Source: Antennarius striatus
Lineage: Eukaryota; Chordata; Actinopteri; Lophiiformes; Antennariidae
Reading direction: 5' to 3'
Length of the DNA stretch: 64,000 nt
NCBI RefSeq assembly: GCF_040054535.1
Contig: NC_090789.1
Coordinates: forward strand, 7,100,197-7,164,196
The first letter of the stretch is position 1. Every line of letters begins with the position of its first letter. Below, in pieces: positions 1 to 12,982 of the stretch. The translations under genes and the position numbers were made by a program. The notes below the pieces were generated by a model, which had not been told where the DNA came from, did no database searches, and worked only from the letters and a program-made list of their open reading frames with translations.

Positions 1-300
1 ACAGGGTTGCGCTCCTGCCCTTTCAGATGGTGATTCTGCGTGACAGAGACTGGCGAGGTCCCGGCAGCGATGTGACCACACTGACACCCGAGAACTGGTT
101 AAAAGGGTGCCGGTGGACACTGATGAATCGGCGCGGTGAGGAATCGAACACAAGCCTAATCAGCGCATGGATTCCCCTGCAGCAACATTTTTCAGTTTTG
201 TCCTGCCTTATCAGGTGCAGGCCGTCAGCTATGTCAGATCCCATTGGCACTGCCCCTCTGTCACTCGCACCCACCGGTGATTAGGTGCATTTCAGATTAG
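1..300. other. Unique, CpG-containing non-coding block at window edge
   Basis: High-complexity sequence with TGACAG (41-46) and TTATCAGG motifs. No frame looks coding. Possibly part of a conserved element cut by the window edge. Confidence 0.25.
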
Positions 301-2120
301 GGGTTGCGATTGCCACAGGAGTCCAGTGCGTTCGTAGATAAGCGTGCATTTCTGGATAACTTGACATCAGTATGATCAGAACCGCTCGTCGTCTGGTTCG
401 TATTGAGGATGTCGTGCTGTATTGTGAACACCGTAAACACAACAGCCAATGATCTACTCCACCAGAATGATGTTGAGGTATATATTTCAGTTTTTTAAAA
501 AAACTTTTAAAAAACCTAGATAAATGATTGTCTGTGATGTCATGAAGAATCATGAAGATTTGATTAGTGTGACTTATACACATCATATATCTATGACCTT
601 TGCAGTAATCATATCTCAACTCCATAGACTCAATGAGTTTGTTTTGGAAGAACAACAAACTCAGTTATCCAGGAGAATTCCAAAGATTTGTCAAATCCAT
701 GGACCACTGAGGTAATTCTAATGGTGAGGGCAGGGGGGGGGGGCAACACCTGTAATTAAAACTGGTCGGTAAGATTTGTAGGAATTTACTCCCAAAGAAA
801 CTAAAGGTAGGCTGCAAAGCTTTTGCTGTCAAAGAGGTGAGACACTTTAAATGTTCATTACACTCTTGTTACATCTGCTTACATTTGAAGAAAGCAATGA
901 GTGAAATTGTGTGGAGAATAAAAAACAATTTAAAGAAGGAATTTATCCCCCCCCCCCACACACACACACACAACCATAAACACAAACATACGCACACACA
1001 CATACACATGCGCATCTATCAAACTGTGTGAAACTGATGCTTTTCAGATTATCTCAGAAAGTTCTATTTAATTGATAACCTGGCCAGCAACTTTGTGTGA
1101 AGGTTACTGTTATCTTATGCTGATGTGTTTTTTTTTTGTCTCACATGTGTATCCCATGACTAAATGAGGAGCAGGAAGTCAGCGTCATTTATCAGTGTCG
1201 AGAAAGGGGGAGACCTCGGGAGCTGCATTTTTACTCTGATCACAACCACAGCAATATAAAAGGTGACAATTTAAAGTTGAAGTTTTGCCTTGAAAGTGTC
1301 TTCTCCTTCTGGGGGAACAGGCTTTCCTGATGAGCCGTGCAGGAGGAAGAAGAGAAGACTTCAGGGTCTTTCTCTAGTGGGTTTCTCTACGAAGCTGTCA
1401 GAGAGGGAGATCCTGGGAGGAGGAGGAGGAGGAGGAGGAGGAGAAGATCCCTCCTGTCCCTCCAGGCCATTGAGGGATGAAGGATGGAGAGACAAAGGGA
1501 TGTGTAGTTTGGTTTGAGGAAGATTATGTCAGGGCAGTAGAGGCAAAGGAAGAGCCTTGACTAATTATAGTCATCTATTACAGACACAATTAAAACCTGG
1601 CTAATTTACTGCAGCCTGACGCTCTTACACCCAGCTGATTTATACCGAAGCTCAATGACACCCAAAGGACACACACACGCGCACACACACGCACACAGCA
1701 ATATGTGTCCTGCTTCTTTCTTTGGTATTTTAAAATATGAAACTGATCTAGGATATTGACGGCATTCAGCTGTATCGTAACGGTGAAACAAATTAACTGA
1801 TCCGTCTTGATCATGTACCTTTGAACAAATGAAAAGCCAAAAGGCAAAAGGTTGTTGTAGCTACGGTATGTTGCATCATTTTTATTTAATCCTCCTCAGT
1901 CTGAAGTACAAAGTTGTCCTCAAAAAAATGAAAGGTTCGCCTTTACATGACAAGAGTTGGTATTCTTGTTTATTGTGTTACAGAACAGTGTTGTTGAGGT
2001 GGAAAGCTCAAAAGCACCGGTGCCATTGTCACTAAAACCTGAACAAATGGAAAATTGCTGTCTCACACAATGCCCTTTGGGCAATAGCCATAACCATTAG
2101 GAACTGAAAGTGTAAATTAG

Positions 2121-2191
2121 CGTGCAAAATATAGGCATTACATTTTGTATCACCGTGAAGAGATCATCAGTTGTTTTAATATTGCACCCAG
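2121..2191 (+). repeat. Dispersed repeat, copy 1
   Basis: Similar to 45,552-45,622 in the same orientation. Over a 47-bp core (2,144-2,190) I count 8 differences (about 83 percent identity). Family not recognised. Confidence 0.5.
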
Positions 2192-3202
2192 GGCATAGAG
2201 CACACCATGACAGGAGACATCCATTAGCCTGCTGGCCGAATCCAGACCGCAAGAGGCTTCTGTCCTGACCATGACTCCGTTTGATGTAACAAAAAAATAT
2301 ATAATTCACTTTTTTAAAAAATATTTGTCATTCATGAGTGTATTGTCTAAGAATACAGTGGTTTGTCTGAAAACACACACAAAAAACTTTACAGATAAGG
2401 TCATAGAAAAATAATACATGGATGCTCTGTCTGAAACACTTCTAGATGGAATAGAAAGACATGAACTGAGAAGAAAAAAAAATTAATTCCTCTTTCAACC
2501 GTAACAGCTTCAATTTGAGCTTGGATATTAGCAAAGGATTGACGGTCACAGTACTGAGCTTCTACTCAGAGGGCACCTTGCAAAATTTTAGCTTTGGCAG
2601 GTATTAGCAGGTCTTTTCATGATTTGAAATGAAATATAATTTTTTGACACAACAGAAATATCATAAGACCAGTTTTTGGAAGATGAGAGTAAAATGGATA
2701 TTATAGTTCTCCTGACTGACACATCATCACAACTCAACTTAGAGTTACAGGTCAACAACTGTGCATAATTTTTTTCTTCTCATAATCTCATTTTAAGTTC
2801 TTACAAAAACTGAGAGTATAGTATCAATGATGGAGAGCAGCTTCTTATTTTTATTCATTATCTTGCCATTTTCGTATTTTATGCAATGAAATTGATTTCT
2901 TAACTAGCAAAATGTGTCAGCCCACGTTTGTCAGTATGTCTGTTAGGACACCAGCAGGGAGGAAGGCTGACTGGAATGTTTGGACGGGACTGGACTGATC
3001 TTATTATAGTGATGTCACCATGGTGATGTCATATTATTTGGATCTTCATTTGGAATCACATCACCGGTGGTTAATCATTTCCAAACTTTTTATTCTTAAG
3101 ATGTTTTCGCTGCTGGTATTTGCCTCCAGTTCCTTCTAGTATTACATCATTCTCACAACCCCTGTGTTTGTAAAGTGCTTAAGTGTGCAAGACTTTATCT
3201 CT

Positions 3203-3222
3203 TGACCCCAACATTGTGACCT
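3203..3222 (-). promoter_or_regulatory. DR8 nuclear-receptor repeat
   Basis: The plus strand has TGACCC, eight bases, then TGACCT. Both half-sites match the consensus at eight-base spacing. DR8 is a reported, less common RAR/RXR arrangement. Confidence 0.35.
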
Positions 3223-3503
3223 GCGTGTAAAGACCGCCTTCACACACCTACAGGAGAGATCAAACCACCTTATGAGAAAGAGAAAGAGGAGGAGAAAGAG
3301 GGTGACTGCAGCAGGCAAAAACAGATAGAGAGAAAGGAATATAGGACATAGGTGGAAAAATGAAGTAAGAGTGAAAGAGAGCGAGAGAGCAATATGTCAG
3401 CAGTTTTGTTCTGCCAATAGGTTGTCAAGGTGTGGGGTTGCTGCAGTAACTAGGCTCCGCCTCCTGCCTGGATTGGTTATATATTTCTACATTTGCTCCT
3501 CCC

Positions 3504-3506
<3 letters not shown>

Positions 3507-3542
<36 letters not shown>
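3507..3542. repeat. (TA)n microsatellite
   Basis: Uninterrupted AT dinucleotides, about 18 units. Confidence 0.95.
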
Positions 3543-3544
<2 letters not shown>

Positions 3545-3800
3545 ATGAAGATAAAATCCTGACATGAGGCCCGCCCATCTCTCTTTCTCTTTCTCTTTCA
3601 CTCTCACTCTTTCTCTCTCTTTCTCTCTCCCCCCCTCTGTCTCTGAGATAGCAACCCTCAGGTGATGCGGTACGTTAAGGGTTAAGTCGGCAGCATGCTG
3701 GATCTCTGCAGAGGTGACAGATGCTTCCTATCCCACCCAACACCACAGGGGAACTGGAGACAGTCAGCATACCAATGAGACACTCTATGACACACACATG

Positions 3801-3803
<3 letters not shown>

Positions 3804-3874
<71 letters not shown>
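3804..3874. repeat. (CA)n microsatellite
   Basis: Nearly pure CA for about 70 bp. CA-rich imperfect sequence continues to about 4,280. Confidence 0.95.
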
Positions 3875-3879
<5 letters not shown>

Positions 3880-5143
3880 AAACATGCAAGCATTCACACA
3901 ATGGCATAAATATGCATATGTGAACACACAGAATCACAAACGTACCCAAACACACCTCGGATGCATACACTTTGTACCTTCTGGGGTATATAAAAGATGC
4001 CATATTTATGATAATAACCCACATGCACATCGTTTGAGCATCTCCCTGCTTTGCAACGTTGCTGCTAAAACTAATACATGTGCATGGCTTCACTTTCAGC
4101 ACGAGTCAAGCAGATATGATCCTTTGTCTGAACACATGACCTGCGGGATAGGGCCACTGCACACAGCAATACAGTTACAGGCACACACACAGACACCCAC
4201 ACATACATGCGGTCACACACGTGCACACATGCATGCAGATAGGTTCAAACATATGGTCCAAACACAATATATGCACAAAGCAGACGCATACGCGCAATAA
4301 AAATGACAGCTGTCGTTATGATGGAGCACTCTGAGAAAGGGAAGTGAAGGCTTAGCCACCGCTCAACATGGTGTCGAGAAGACCTGCTATTCATTTTCAG
4401 CTTAATATGTTCCAGCCCATTGGAAAAACATTGCAGCATATAATGTAAGCAATTTCATATGCGCACACCACCTTTCACAGCTTTCTCTCTGAAGCACCCA
4501 GCAAAATGAAGAGACCAGATTTAGCTGATGCTTGACTGACTTCAAAAATAACACACAGCCTGGGAACATGTGTGTGTGTGTGTGGATAGATGCCTGCATG
4601 TGTTTGTGTGTCCGCACATTTGCATATGAGTTTAAATGGCCATGCACATGTATGCACACTTGGATGTGTTTGTATGTGTGTGTGTTAATAAAGCTAATGC
4701 CATCCACGTCTCTTTTGTGCATCTCTGTGTCTTTACTCACCAGCATCACTTGATTGTGATGTTTATCCACCAAAGCAACAAAGATGATCATCAGAAAGCG
4801 GGATGTCGTCTTCCATCTCAGATGCAAATAAGATAGAAAGATTTAGTTTCAATGTGCATGCAAACATGTTGCCATATGATGGGTAGCACATTCTTTCTCG
4901 CTGACAAAAATGCTTACACACACACTGGTACACACACACACACACACAAGCACGTTGAACCCCAGACGGTCCCATAGCATCTTTATCTGGGTAAATAAAT
5001 GGTGTGCTTGGCGGTGGGTAAATGCATGTGCTCTCAGCCTGCGGGCCCAGATGGCAGCCCAGTCGTTTGCTTTACCTTGTTTTGTTTAATTACTACAATC
5101 AACTTTCTATTTCTTCAATTAATCACCACCAACCTGTTCCATT

Positions 5144-5145
<2 letters not shown>
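3875..5145. other. Non-coding DNA with scattered CA/GT runs
   Basis: No gene seen. Short GT tracts at 4,568-4,583 and CA tracts at 4,917-4,948. Confidence 0.5.

Positions 5146-5188
<43 letters not shown>
5146..5188. repeat. (CT)n microsatellite
   Basis: About 21 TC units. Confidence 0.95.
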
Positions 5189-5197
<9 letters not shown>

Positions 5198-5773
5198 ATG
5201 TCCACACAGATCCCACAGCCACACAGCTCTATGCACACATTAAATATGGACACATGGCAAATACATGTGTTAATATCAAGAGAAACTACAAGGACGATAT
5301 TAATGCAAATGCCACACGCAGGCACATTTTAATAATTTGTTTTATGTCTGCACAGAGGAAAACAATTCCAGGACACAAATAGTGAAGATGCATTAAAGTG
5401 TATTCACAAATCACCCATCAGTAATATGTAAGTAGACTTCAAAGTAAGAAACAATCAGCAGTTCTCAGGGGTATACTCTAGGTGTAGCCATATATGATGG
5501 TTCTCAATACTATAATCAAGATGTTGCAAATTATGTAAACTAAATTTTGGCCATTCCAAGACATTCAAATGCTTTATGTCCAGCTTTATGTGCTGTAACA
5601 AGTAACCCACACCCATGACACAGGCCTCAAATGATATTTAGGAGTAACAAGTGAATCATGAAGGCCTGCGAAGACAAAGATGCAGGCCAGGAGGAAATAC
5701 TGATATTCACTCTTCAGTTGTAGAATTTAGGGGTGGGACCATCTGAGTCGCTCTGATAAAGACGAAACGTAAA

Positions 5774-5787
5774 GGTTCAGTAGGTCT
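5774..5787 (+). promoter_or_regulatory. DR2-like retinoic acid site
   Basis: GGTTCAgtAGGTCT has two-base spacing and one mismatch (final T). DR2 is a known RARE type in Hoxb1 control. Confidence 0.3.
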
Positions 5788-5814
5788 ATGTGCATTATTG
5801 TTGTACTAACAAAT

Positions 5815-5816
5815 AC

Positions 5817-5873
<57 letters not shown>

Positions 5874-5890
5874 AACACACACACACACGC
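5815..5890. repeat. (CA)n microsatellite
   Basis: CA repeat with GC interruptions near its right end. Confidence 0.95.
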
Positions 5891-5974
5891 AGTTAGTGCC
5901 ATCTGAAACGATTCAACATCACACTGACGTAAATAAAACGCTGGAAAAAAAGAAAAAGAAAACAAGGACACAAT

Positions 5975-6350
5975 AATAGGGTGGGGGATGGTGAGGGGGG
6001 GGTGGGGGATAGTGAGGGTGGGGTGGGGGGGTGGAGGATCAGGGGAACGAGGAGGTGGCTGACAGGAGCCGGGCACACGATAATAACGGGGCGGAAAGCA
6101 CTTCATTACGTCCTTTTATTCCGTTATAATCACCACACGGCCATCACTCCCCGGCGACACCGGGGCCCAGCCACTGACACGAGGATTGATGCACCGGAAA
6201 AGCGGGGCTCCTGCAGTACAATAAACAACACCATTAACCAACGTGGCCCCATCGACGCCGTAAACAGCTCATATTAATTACAGTCTGCCTGAAGCGCGCC
6301 TGCACGTTAACCTGCCCTAATATGATGACAGCCGAGAAGATTATAGTTTT
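5975..6350. promoter_or_regulatory. G-quadruplex-prone tract followed by CpG-rich unique block
   Basis: 5,979-6,035 is a run of G-blocks on the plus strand, including two imperfect copies of GGTGGGGGATRGTGAGGG. It is followed to about 6,350 by CpG-containing unique sequence with ATTAATTAC and ATGACAGCC motifs. Confidence 0.4.
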
Positions 6351-8589
6351 ATATGTAGATGATCGTGGATGCAGGATCAGTAGCTTGTAATAGAATTAGA
6401 TGGAATTAATTTGAAACGCAAAAGCGAGGCAGAGATTAAATCACACACAAGCAGGCCTAAGTAATTTTATCGCCAGCAATGGGTACATTTAACGCAAGTA
6501 AACACTTTGGAAACCGGTTTTTCGTTTTTATGACCATCCTAGGTCCTTGATATGAGTGTTTTGTTGCTCGTGATGAGGTGTATGGGAAATCGCCAGTGCG
6601 TTCCCATTAAAGTAGACCTAATCGCAGTTTCATTCGGGTTATGATAACATTACAGTGTTAATTCAGCGTGAACCTTTCTAAATGAGATCTCCGGCTCTTT
6701 GTTAAGGTTTCAACAACCTCAATGTGACAGTACAGCGATGTGAATTCTCAGGGCGACTCACCTGGTTTAGTGAGGGGGATACTTTTTGGTCTTTGCTGCC
6801 ACCTACAGGTCAAATTGTGGTATGTCCTCCGCTTCATCCGAGCTGAAAAATGAGCTCAATATTTTCGCTTTGACTTGATTTTTTTTTAAACCTGTTTTCG
6901 ACATAATATGTAATTATATAATTTTTTAAATTTCAATTTATTTTATTTGATATGTCTGTGTTATTACTCTATTCATTGTATTCTATTCGTCTTGATTGTT
7001 CTTTGTCACTGGGGACATCTTGACCTGTCACAGTCGGAAAACTGCAGGTGTAAATAATAAAAAAAAAATCAATGAAGGCTGAATTGCGTTTATCTGTGGC
7101 AGGATTGTGTACGCTGTCACAACGTCACACTCTTGTGACTCTCTGGTTGAATTTGATGCAACAGTTTTTAGTAATAAATCAAGATTTCTGGAGTCTAAAA
7201 GGTTTTGTATTAAGCATGATTTCATGATTTCATACAAATTAAAAACAGAACAAAATAAGAAAAAACAAAATTAAAAAAGGAAGCAGCGATTCCATTGTAA
7301 TCAACATTCTAATCTGGTTTCTGGTGAAGGTGGTTGCTTGGAAACCTCATCTCATTTAAATGTCAGACCTATTGCTTTGGAGCATAATTATAGTTTACAT
7401 GTTAATGTGTAGTGGAAATAAACAAATCAATACATGCACTTATCAATCATATCTAACTGCATTTTTGTGTTTAAAACACAGCAGGGTTTTTGCATGTAAA
7501 ATAAGTTTCTCAATTCCGACGCAAAGAAGAAACACCCTTTGTACAGTGACCTTTAATATATATATATTTCAAACTCAGTACTGTATCATGTTTTGTCTGA
7601 AATGCTTTACTGAAGATCTTTGCTCAAGTTAATTCCTTGGTCCCATACATGAGACAAGCCAAAAAGCTGAAATACAATCAGACTTTGTCATGATTTAAAT
7701 GCCTACCTCCCCCTTGAGCCCTACACAGAGGTATTTTGTGCTCCCACTTTGATCACATGGAAGTAGCAATAATCAGAGAAAATACAGGCTCAGGACTGAC
7801 CTTCTCAACCCCTATATGATCAAAAGCATACACAGTTTGAGATCCATTAAAATGGAATGTAAAAAATTACATTGCCATTTAAGAGCATTAAAGCTTTGGG
7901 GTAAAGATGACTCCCAAAAGGCTTTACAGAGTAAGAACTCTGCAACACTCCCTTTTTAAGATGACCTTCATCACCTCTCATATGATATAAGGATGAAACA
8001 ATGCGGTGATTTAATGTTTTCTTCAACATGATTGTGTCTGTTCTCAGGAGTCTAATAGGGAGGCTTTTATTTGCATGTGTAATGAACAGATTGTAAAATT
8101 GTCCACTGTTAAAATGCATCCGAGGCCAACTGGGAGGTACTGTCCTTTATATTATCAACAAAATTTGTAAATACTGTCATGTTGTGTGGTATTAAAAGGA
8201 ATTGTGAAGCAATTTTAAAGAAGAACCCATTGGGGATTTTATATTCATAAATACAGTTATCTGTATTAAAAGGAATATCTCCAAAACATCCGAAATATCA
8301 TAGGATTTCAACACCTGGGATGAATATGCTGGTGTTAATGCAAAGAGAATTCATAGGAAGTTATAAAAAAATGTTTTAAGCTATAGATTCCACATTATCT
8401 GCTTAGCAGGTGCAACAAAAGATTGCAAGAATATAGGAAATAATGCTCTAATTATATTCGAGCGATAATGGGCCTGTGTAAATACAAGAAACTGTTTTCA
8501 AATTCTATATGATCCCACATGATACTTATTTATTTATACCTCTAATGTCGCACAGTCCGCTCTTAACAAAGCTTTACCTTTTCATATCT
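6351..8589. other. Non-coding, AT-rich DNA
   Basis: No gene seen. X-box-like GTTGCTTGGAAAC at 7,333-7,345. Confidence 0.5.
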
Positions 8590-8800
8590 GCCGGTGTCGT
8601 TGCATTTTCCGGTCGGTAGATGGCACACTTGAATGAATTATTGTTACTGGAACAGAGGCGCGTCCGTGACGCTCCAGGGAGCGCGCAGACGCGTTCCGCA
8701 TCCTCATAGATTCCGCCTCCGCGTGGCGTCTCGCCGCCGTTCCGTACCCGGGTGAAGAGTTCACGGTGCGGGCTCGTCGGCAGATGATCCGGGACCCATG
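8590..8800. promoter_or_regulatory. CpG-island-like patch
   Basis: I count 18 CpGs in the 120 bp from 8,641 to 8,760, within AT-rich flanks. No convincing coding frame crosses it. It could mark a promoter of a non-coding transcript or a gene lying beyond the window. Confidence 0.4.
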
Positions 8801-9118
8801 ACAGAATCTAATTTTATTTTGCAGAGCAAGAGAGATGTTATATTACTGGAATAAGTGACGGGACCGAAAGAAAGCATGCCTATAAACAAAAGTCACGGAC
8901 AGCCTCTCATTTATAACTATTAGGAACACTTAACCTTATGGTCAGGTTACGGTTATAGATAAATCCAGTAGCCACTTATACTGCGACATTTTATTGAGAG
9001 GCTGCACACTGAATCATTATTAGATTTTAAACACAACAGATATTTTATTGAGCCTATTTGCATCTTTTACCGTCCACTGCAACTTATGATGAAATAGACG
9101 TACTCACGTGGCCTTTCA

Positions 9119-9121
<3 letters not shown>

Positions 9122-9210
<89 letters not shown>
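9122..9210. repeat. (CA)n microsatellite
   Basis: About 44 uninterrupted CA units. Confidence 0.95.
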
Positions 9211-9215
<5 letters not shown>

Positions 9216-9322
9216 AGATGGCAATCCACTGTTAATGCACTAGTTATAGTTAAAAATTCACTGCGATACCCACTCCACCTGCTTCCCATTTTGTTTTCAT
9301 CCCATTGGAAAACTACGTCTCC

Positions 9323-9338
9323 ATCTCTCTCTCTCTCT

Positions 9339-9415
<77 letters not shown>
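9323..9415. repeat. (CT)n-(CA)n compound microsatellite
   Basis: Short CT run joined to about 36 CA units. Confidence 0.95.
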
Positions 9416-9416
<1 letters not shown>

Positions 9417-9577
9417 TTGTGCCATAGTGTCTGAGCCAAACAGGGTTAGCTGTGTCCTTCAGCGTAAAGATGCACTTGAACGATAATGGCCAGTGGGGAG
9501 CACTCTGTGTAATCATAATGACCTATCTGCTATGAGTTATATCAAGATTTGTCCACATGAGTTATGTTTCTGCATAC

Positions 9578-9600
9578 AACACCAGTCAAAAGTTTGGACC
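9578..9600. mobile_element. Tc1-like terminal-repeat remnant
   Basis: ACCAGTCAAAAGTTTGGAC is the well-known end sequence of a fish Tc1-like transposon family. Only this end is recognisable here. Confidence 0.6.
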
Positions 9601-9615
9601 AGGAAGGTGTGTGGG

Positions 9616-11119
9616 AACTTTTAACTGTACCCCTCCTCTCTCTGGCTTTTAGTTTCTAAGAATGTTTAAGTCTTGTTTGCATTGTAGGGAATTTGTGTTG
9701 TGAACAGCAATAGTAATAATTGTATTTGTTATGAATATATCCTGTTGTTGCACTAATGTGCTGTATCGTAATGTGTTTTTGGCAAAGAAAGGCCAACCAT
9801 CGCACAGGGACACCGCGGCTTATAAAATGAGCTTCAGATGTCCTCAGACACTCCCCAGAGTCAAATGAAAATACAAATGGAAATATTTCATTCCAAAGGA
9901 AAAAAAGTAGGGTAATAGCCAAAAGAATGAAGGTGGTGGAAATAACATTACTTATAGAAATAATAAGGTTTGGGGAATATCGTAAAGTTAGATTTCAGTC
10001 AAGCACAATAGGAATTTATTTCTGTTGTGAATTTAAAGAAGAAAGTCGCTGCTTCTTTCCTCCGAAATTCTTGACAAATCCATTCATTCTCATATCAGCC
10101 ATTTTTTCTTCTGCATGTAAAACCTCCACTAATGATATTTTTAAATCCTCACACGTTTTCCTGTTCCTGGATCGAGCTAATTGATTTATTTTGAATTCAC
10201 AGCGTCTGACTGAGGTCTTAAAGGAACAGAATCAAAGTGTAGAATCCTCCTCAGTGTGGGATTCTGCTATTCCACCTGTCCACCAGTAGTAGGCAGCAGA
10301 GGACTACAGCTGTGAATCATGGTTCCATCCCATTCCTCATTCAACCTTCAGGTATTCCCATGCATATACTATATCTACTATTTAATATTCTAGAATAATA
10401 TTAACCGTGTCCTGAAACATAGTAGGTCAAATTCAGTATGCTTGTGCCCAAAAGTCACGTATTGCATTATGCAGGACATCAAACTTTTTCCTGGTTATTC
10501 TGATCTATAGAGATAGACCTGAGCCACCAGAAGAGGGAAAAAGAGATGACAGCGTGCACATGTAATTCATGTAATGATATGTGAACTTTATAATGTAGGA
10601 GTGTCAATTTTAAAAGCTTATTTTTATGAAATATTCCATAAGTCTATGCATACTACATGTAAAAGTATGAATTTAATAAGTTAAGTGAAAAGCATGTGAT
10701 TACAAAAGCAACCTTCTTTTGCTGCTTGCATCACCTGAATGTGATGCACATATTGTTTTATTCCACTAATTTGTTCAAGGTTAAGTGTGACATTCTGAGA
10801 ACTGGTTGGTACTGTGTTATGTTACTACTGCAATGTGGAACCTCATGGTAGAATAAAAACTAGAATAGATCATCCATCTATTTTAAATCCTTTGCAGGTT
10901 CCAGGGGGGCTGAAGCGAGACGTGAGGTTGCAGTGCTGTGTTGGACCCCCTCCTGATTTCTTCTATTTTTGTGTTCATCTCATACTAAACTGTGTCAGAT
11001 CTTCAAACTAAAATTAACACAAAATAAGGGCAACCTGAGCAAACACAAAATGCAAGTTTTTAAATGATTATTTTGTTTAACAAAGCAAAAAAGTTATCAG
11101 ACACCAAACAAACCAGTTT
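9616..11119. other. Non-coding, AT-rich DNA
   Basis: No gene seen in this stretch. Confidence 0.5.
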
Positions 11120-11900
11120 GAAACGGCATTCGCTTTATTGAACTTGTCAGACAGAGGTGCCACCTTTAGCAGCAACAACTGCCACTAAATACGCCCAACA
11201 GCTGGAGTTCAGTCCCTGACATTGCTGTGGTAAAATCTGGACCCTCTTCTTTGCAGAACTGTTTTAGTGCAGCCAAATTTAATGAGTTGTGAGAATGAAC
11301 TGCATCCCAGTGGCCTTCAAGTCTGGAGTTTGACTAAACCTTTCCAATACTTTATAGTTTGACTCCATATGAAACATTTAGAGGTGGACTTACTCTGATG
11401 CTAGGGATTATTATCTTTCCAACTTCCAACTTGTGACTCATCGGTCTATAAATCTTTCTCCTAACAGCTCTGAGGGTCATCCAGGTGTGTTGTGGTAAAA
11501 TTCAGATCTGGGTTAGCAGGGGCTTTCTCTTCACCACTGTCCAATGGATGCAAGCTTTGCCCGCTGTGTTTAGACCCGTTTAGCCATGAACGCTGACCTT
11601 TACTGAGGTGAAAGAGGCCTGCAGTTCCTTTGGATGTTTTGTTTGGCTCTTTTGTGACTTCCTGCATGAGTGTTCATTGTGCTCTTGGAAGAATTCTGGA
11701 AGGTTGGCTGCTTCTGGGGAGGTTTGTGATTGTTCCAAATCTTCTCCATTTGTAGATGATTCGTCTCGTTGAGGACCTGTAGAGCTCCAGAACCTCAGAA
11801 AAAACTTTACAGCCCTTTCTGGACTAACGTACTTCATTACCTTCTTCCTCATTTCTTCAGAATTAGTTTTGATTTTAGCTTTGTGTGCTACTGGTCAGAG
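11120..11900 (-). mobile_element. Degenerate Tc1/mariner-like transposon
   Basis: On the minus strand several frames carry Tc1-like transposase pieces: KELQASFTSVKVSVHG (about 11,580-11,630) and HLDDPQ (about 11,464-11,485), in the correct order with stops and frameshifts between them. The DNA also follows a common fish Tc1 repeat across this stretch. Not functional. Confidence 0.8.
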
Positions 11901-12320
11901 CTCCTGGTCAACTTCATGCTTCTGAAACACTCTATTTAAGTAATGATTTGTTGATATGACTATACTGGGCAGGTAGTAATCTGGCCTCAATGTGTCTAGT
12001 CTGAACCATATATAAATGCAGTTTGGTAGGTTATTAGATTTAGGTTAGATAGTTTTACACACAAATGATTTAGATATTGTGTATCCTTTTTTCTCTGTGA
12101 AATAAACTCGTTTAAAAAGTGGATCCTGTGTTTACTCAGGTAGTCTTTGTCTTATGTCAAGTTTTGTTTAAAGATCTGACGCAGTTTAGTTTGAGATATA
12201 CACAAAAGCAATTGAGATCAGGAAAGTGATAACCGCGTTACCACCACTGACGATCCGCTGTGTCACCGCTTTCTGGCATCACTGTGCTTCAATATTATCT
12301 TCTTTTGACTTGATTAGTAT

Positions 12321-12330
12321 CTCTCTCTCT

Positions 12331-12369
<39 letters not shown>

Positions 12370-12401
12370 ACACACACACGCACGCGCATGCGCACACACA
12401 A
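12321..12401. repeat. (CT)n-(CA)n microsatellite
   Basis: CT run then CA with GC-containing interruptions, an alternating purine-pyrimidine tract. Confidence 0.95.
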
Positions 12402-12512
12402 AGAGAATTAGAAAATGAGACAGACACTTAAGGCTCTACTTCATATGTCACCAGTCTGACCCTGACTGCACTTCCTGCTCACCAGACAACTATCGCCCTG
12501 CAATGTCTGGTG

Positions 12513-12537
12513 ACACACACACACACACACACACACA

Positions 12538-12574
<37 letters not shown>
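12513..12574. repeat. (CA)n microsatellite
   Basis: CA repeat with one GACA break. Confidence 0.95.
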
Positions 12575-12579
<5 letters not shown>

Positions 12580-12672
12580 AGACAGCTGACACCAAATGGA
12601 GCTGACACAGACAGAGCTGATAACAGGGGTTACCCTCATCATTCCCACTTACACCCTCACGACTGTGAGTCA

Positions 12673-12752
12673 AACACACACAGACACACACACACATACA
12701 CACGCACGCACGCACACACGCACACACACATACACACACACACACACACACA

Positions 12753-12791
<39 letters not shown>
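12673..12791. repeat. (CA)n microsatellite, interrupted
   Basis: About 119 bp of CA with CG/TA/GA interruptions. Confidence 0.95.
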
Positions 12792-12793
<2 letters not shown>

Positions 12794-12902
12794 TGTGTTA
12801 TCAGTGGTCATGGGCCCCTGCTCGCGTCACACTCCTGTCCCCTTATCGGCACTGCTTTGCTCTGAGGCTGTATAGCTCATCCTCCTGAGGGAAACTCAGG
12901 GA

Positions 12903-12904
<2 letters not shown>

Positions 12905-12980
<76 letters not shown>
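12905..12980. repeat. (GT)n microsatellite, inverted to the preceding CA tracts
   Basis: About 38 GT units, complementary to the CA tracts 110-390 bp to the left. Confidence 0.95.

Positions 12981-12982
<2 letters not shown>

Larger units (their letters stand above)
301..3500. other. Non-coding, mostly AT-rich DNA
   Basis: No gene seen. Contains a C-run/CA tract (947-973), an AGG run (1,416-1,443), the repeat copy near 2,121 and the DR8 near 3,203. Confidence 0.5.
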
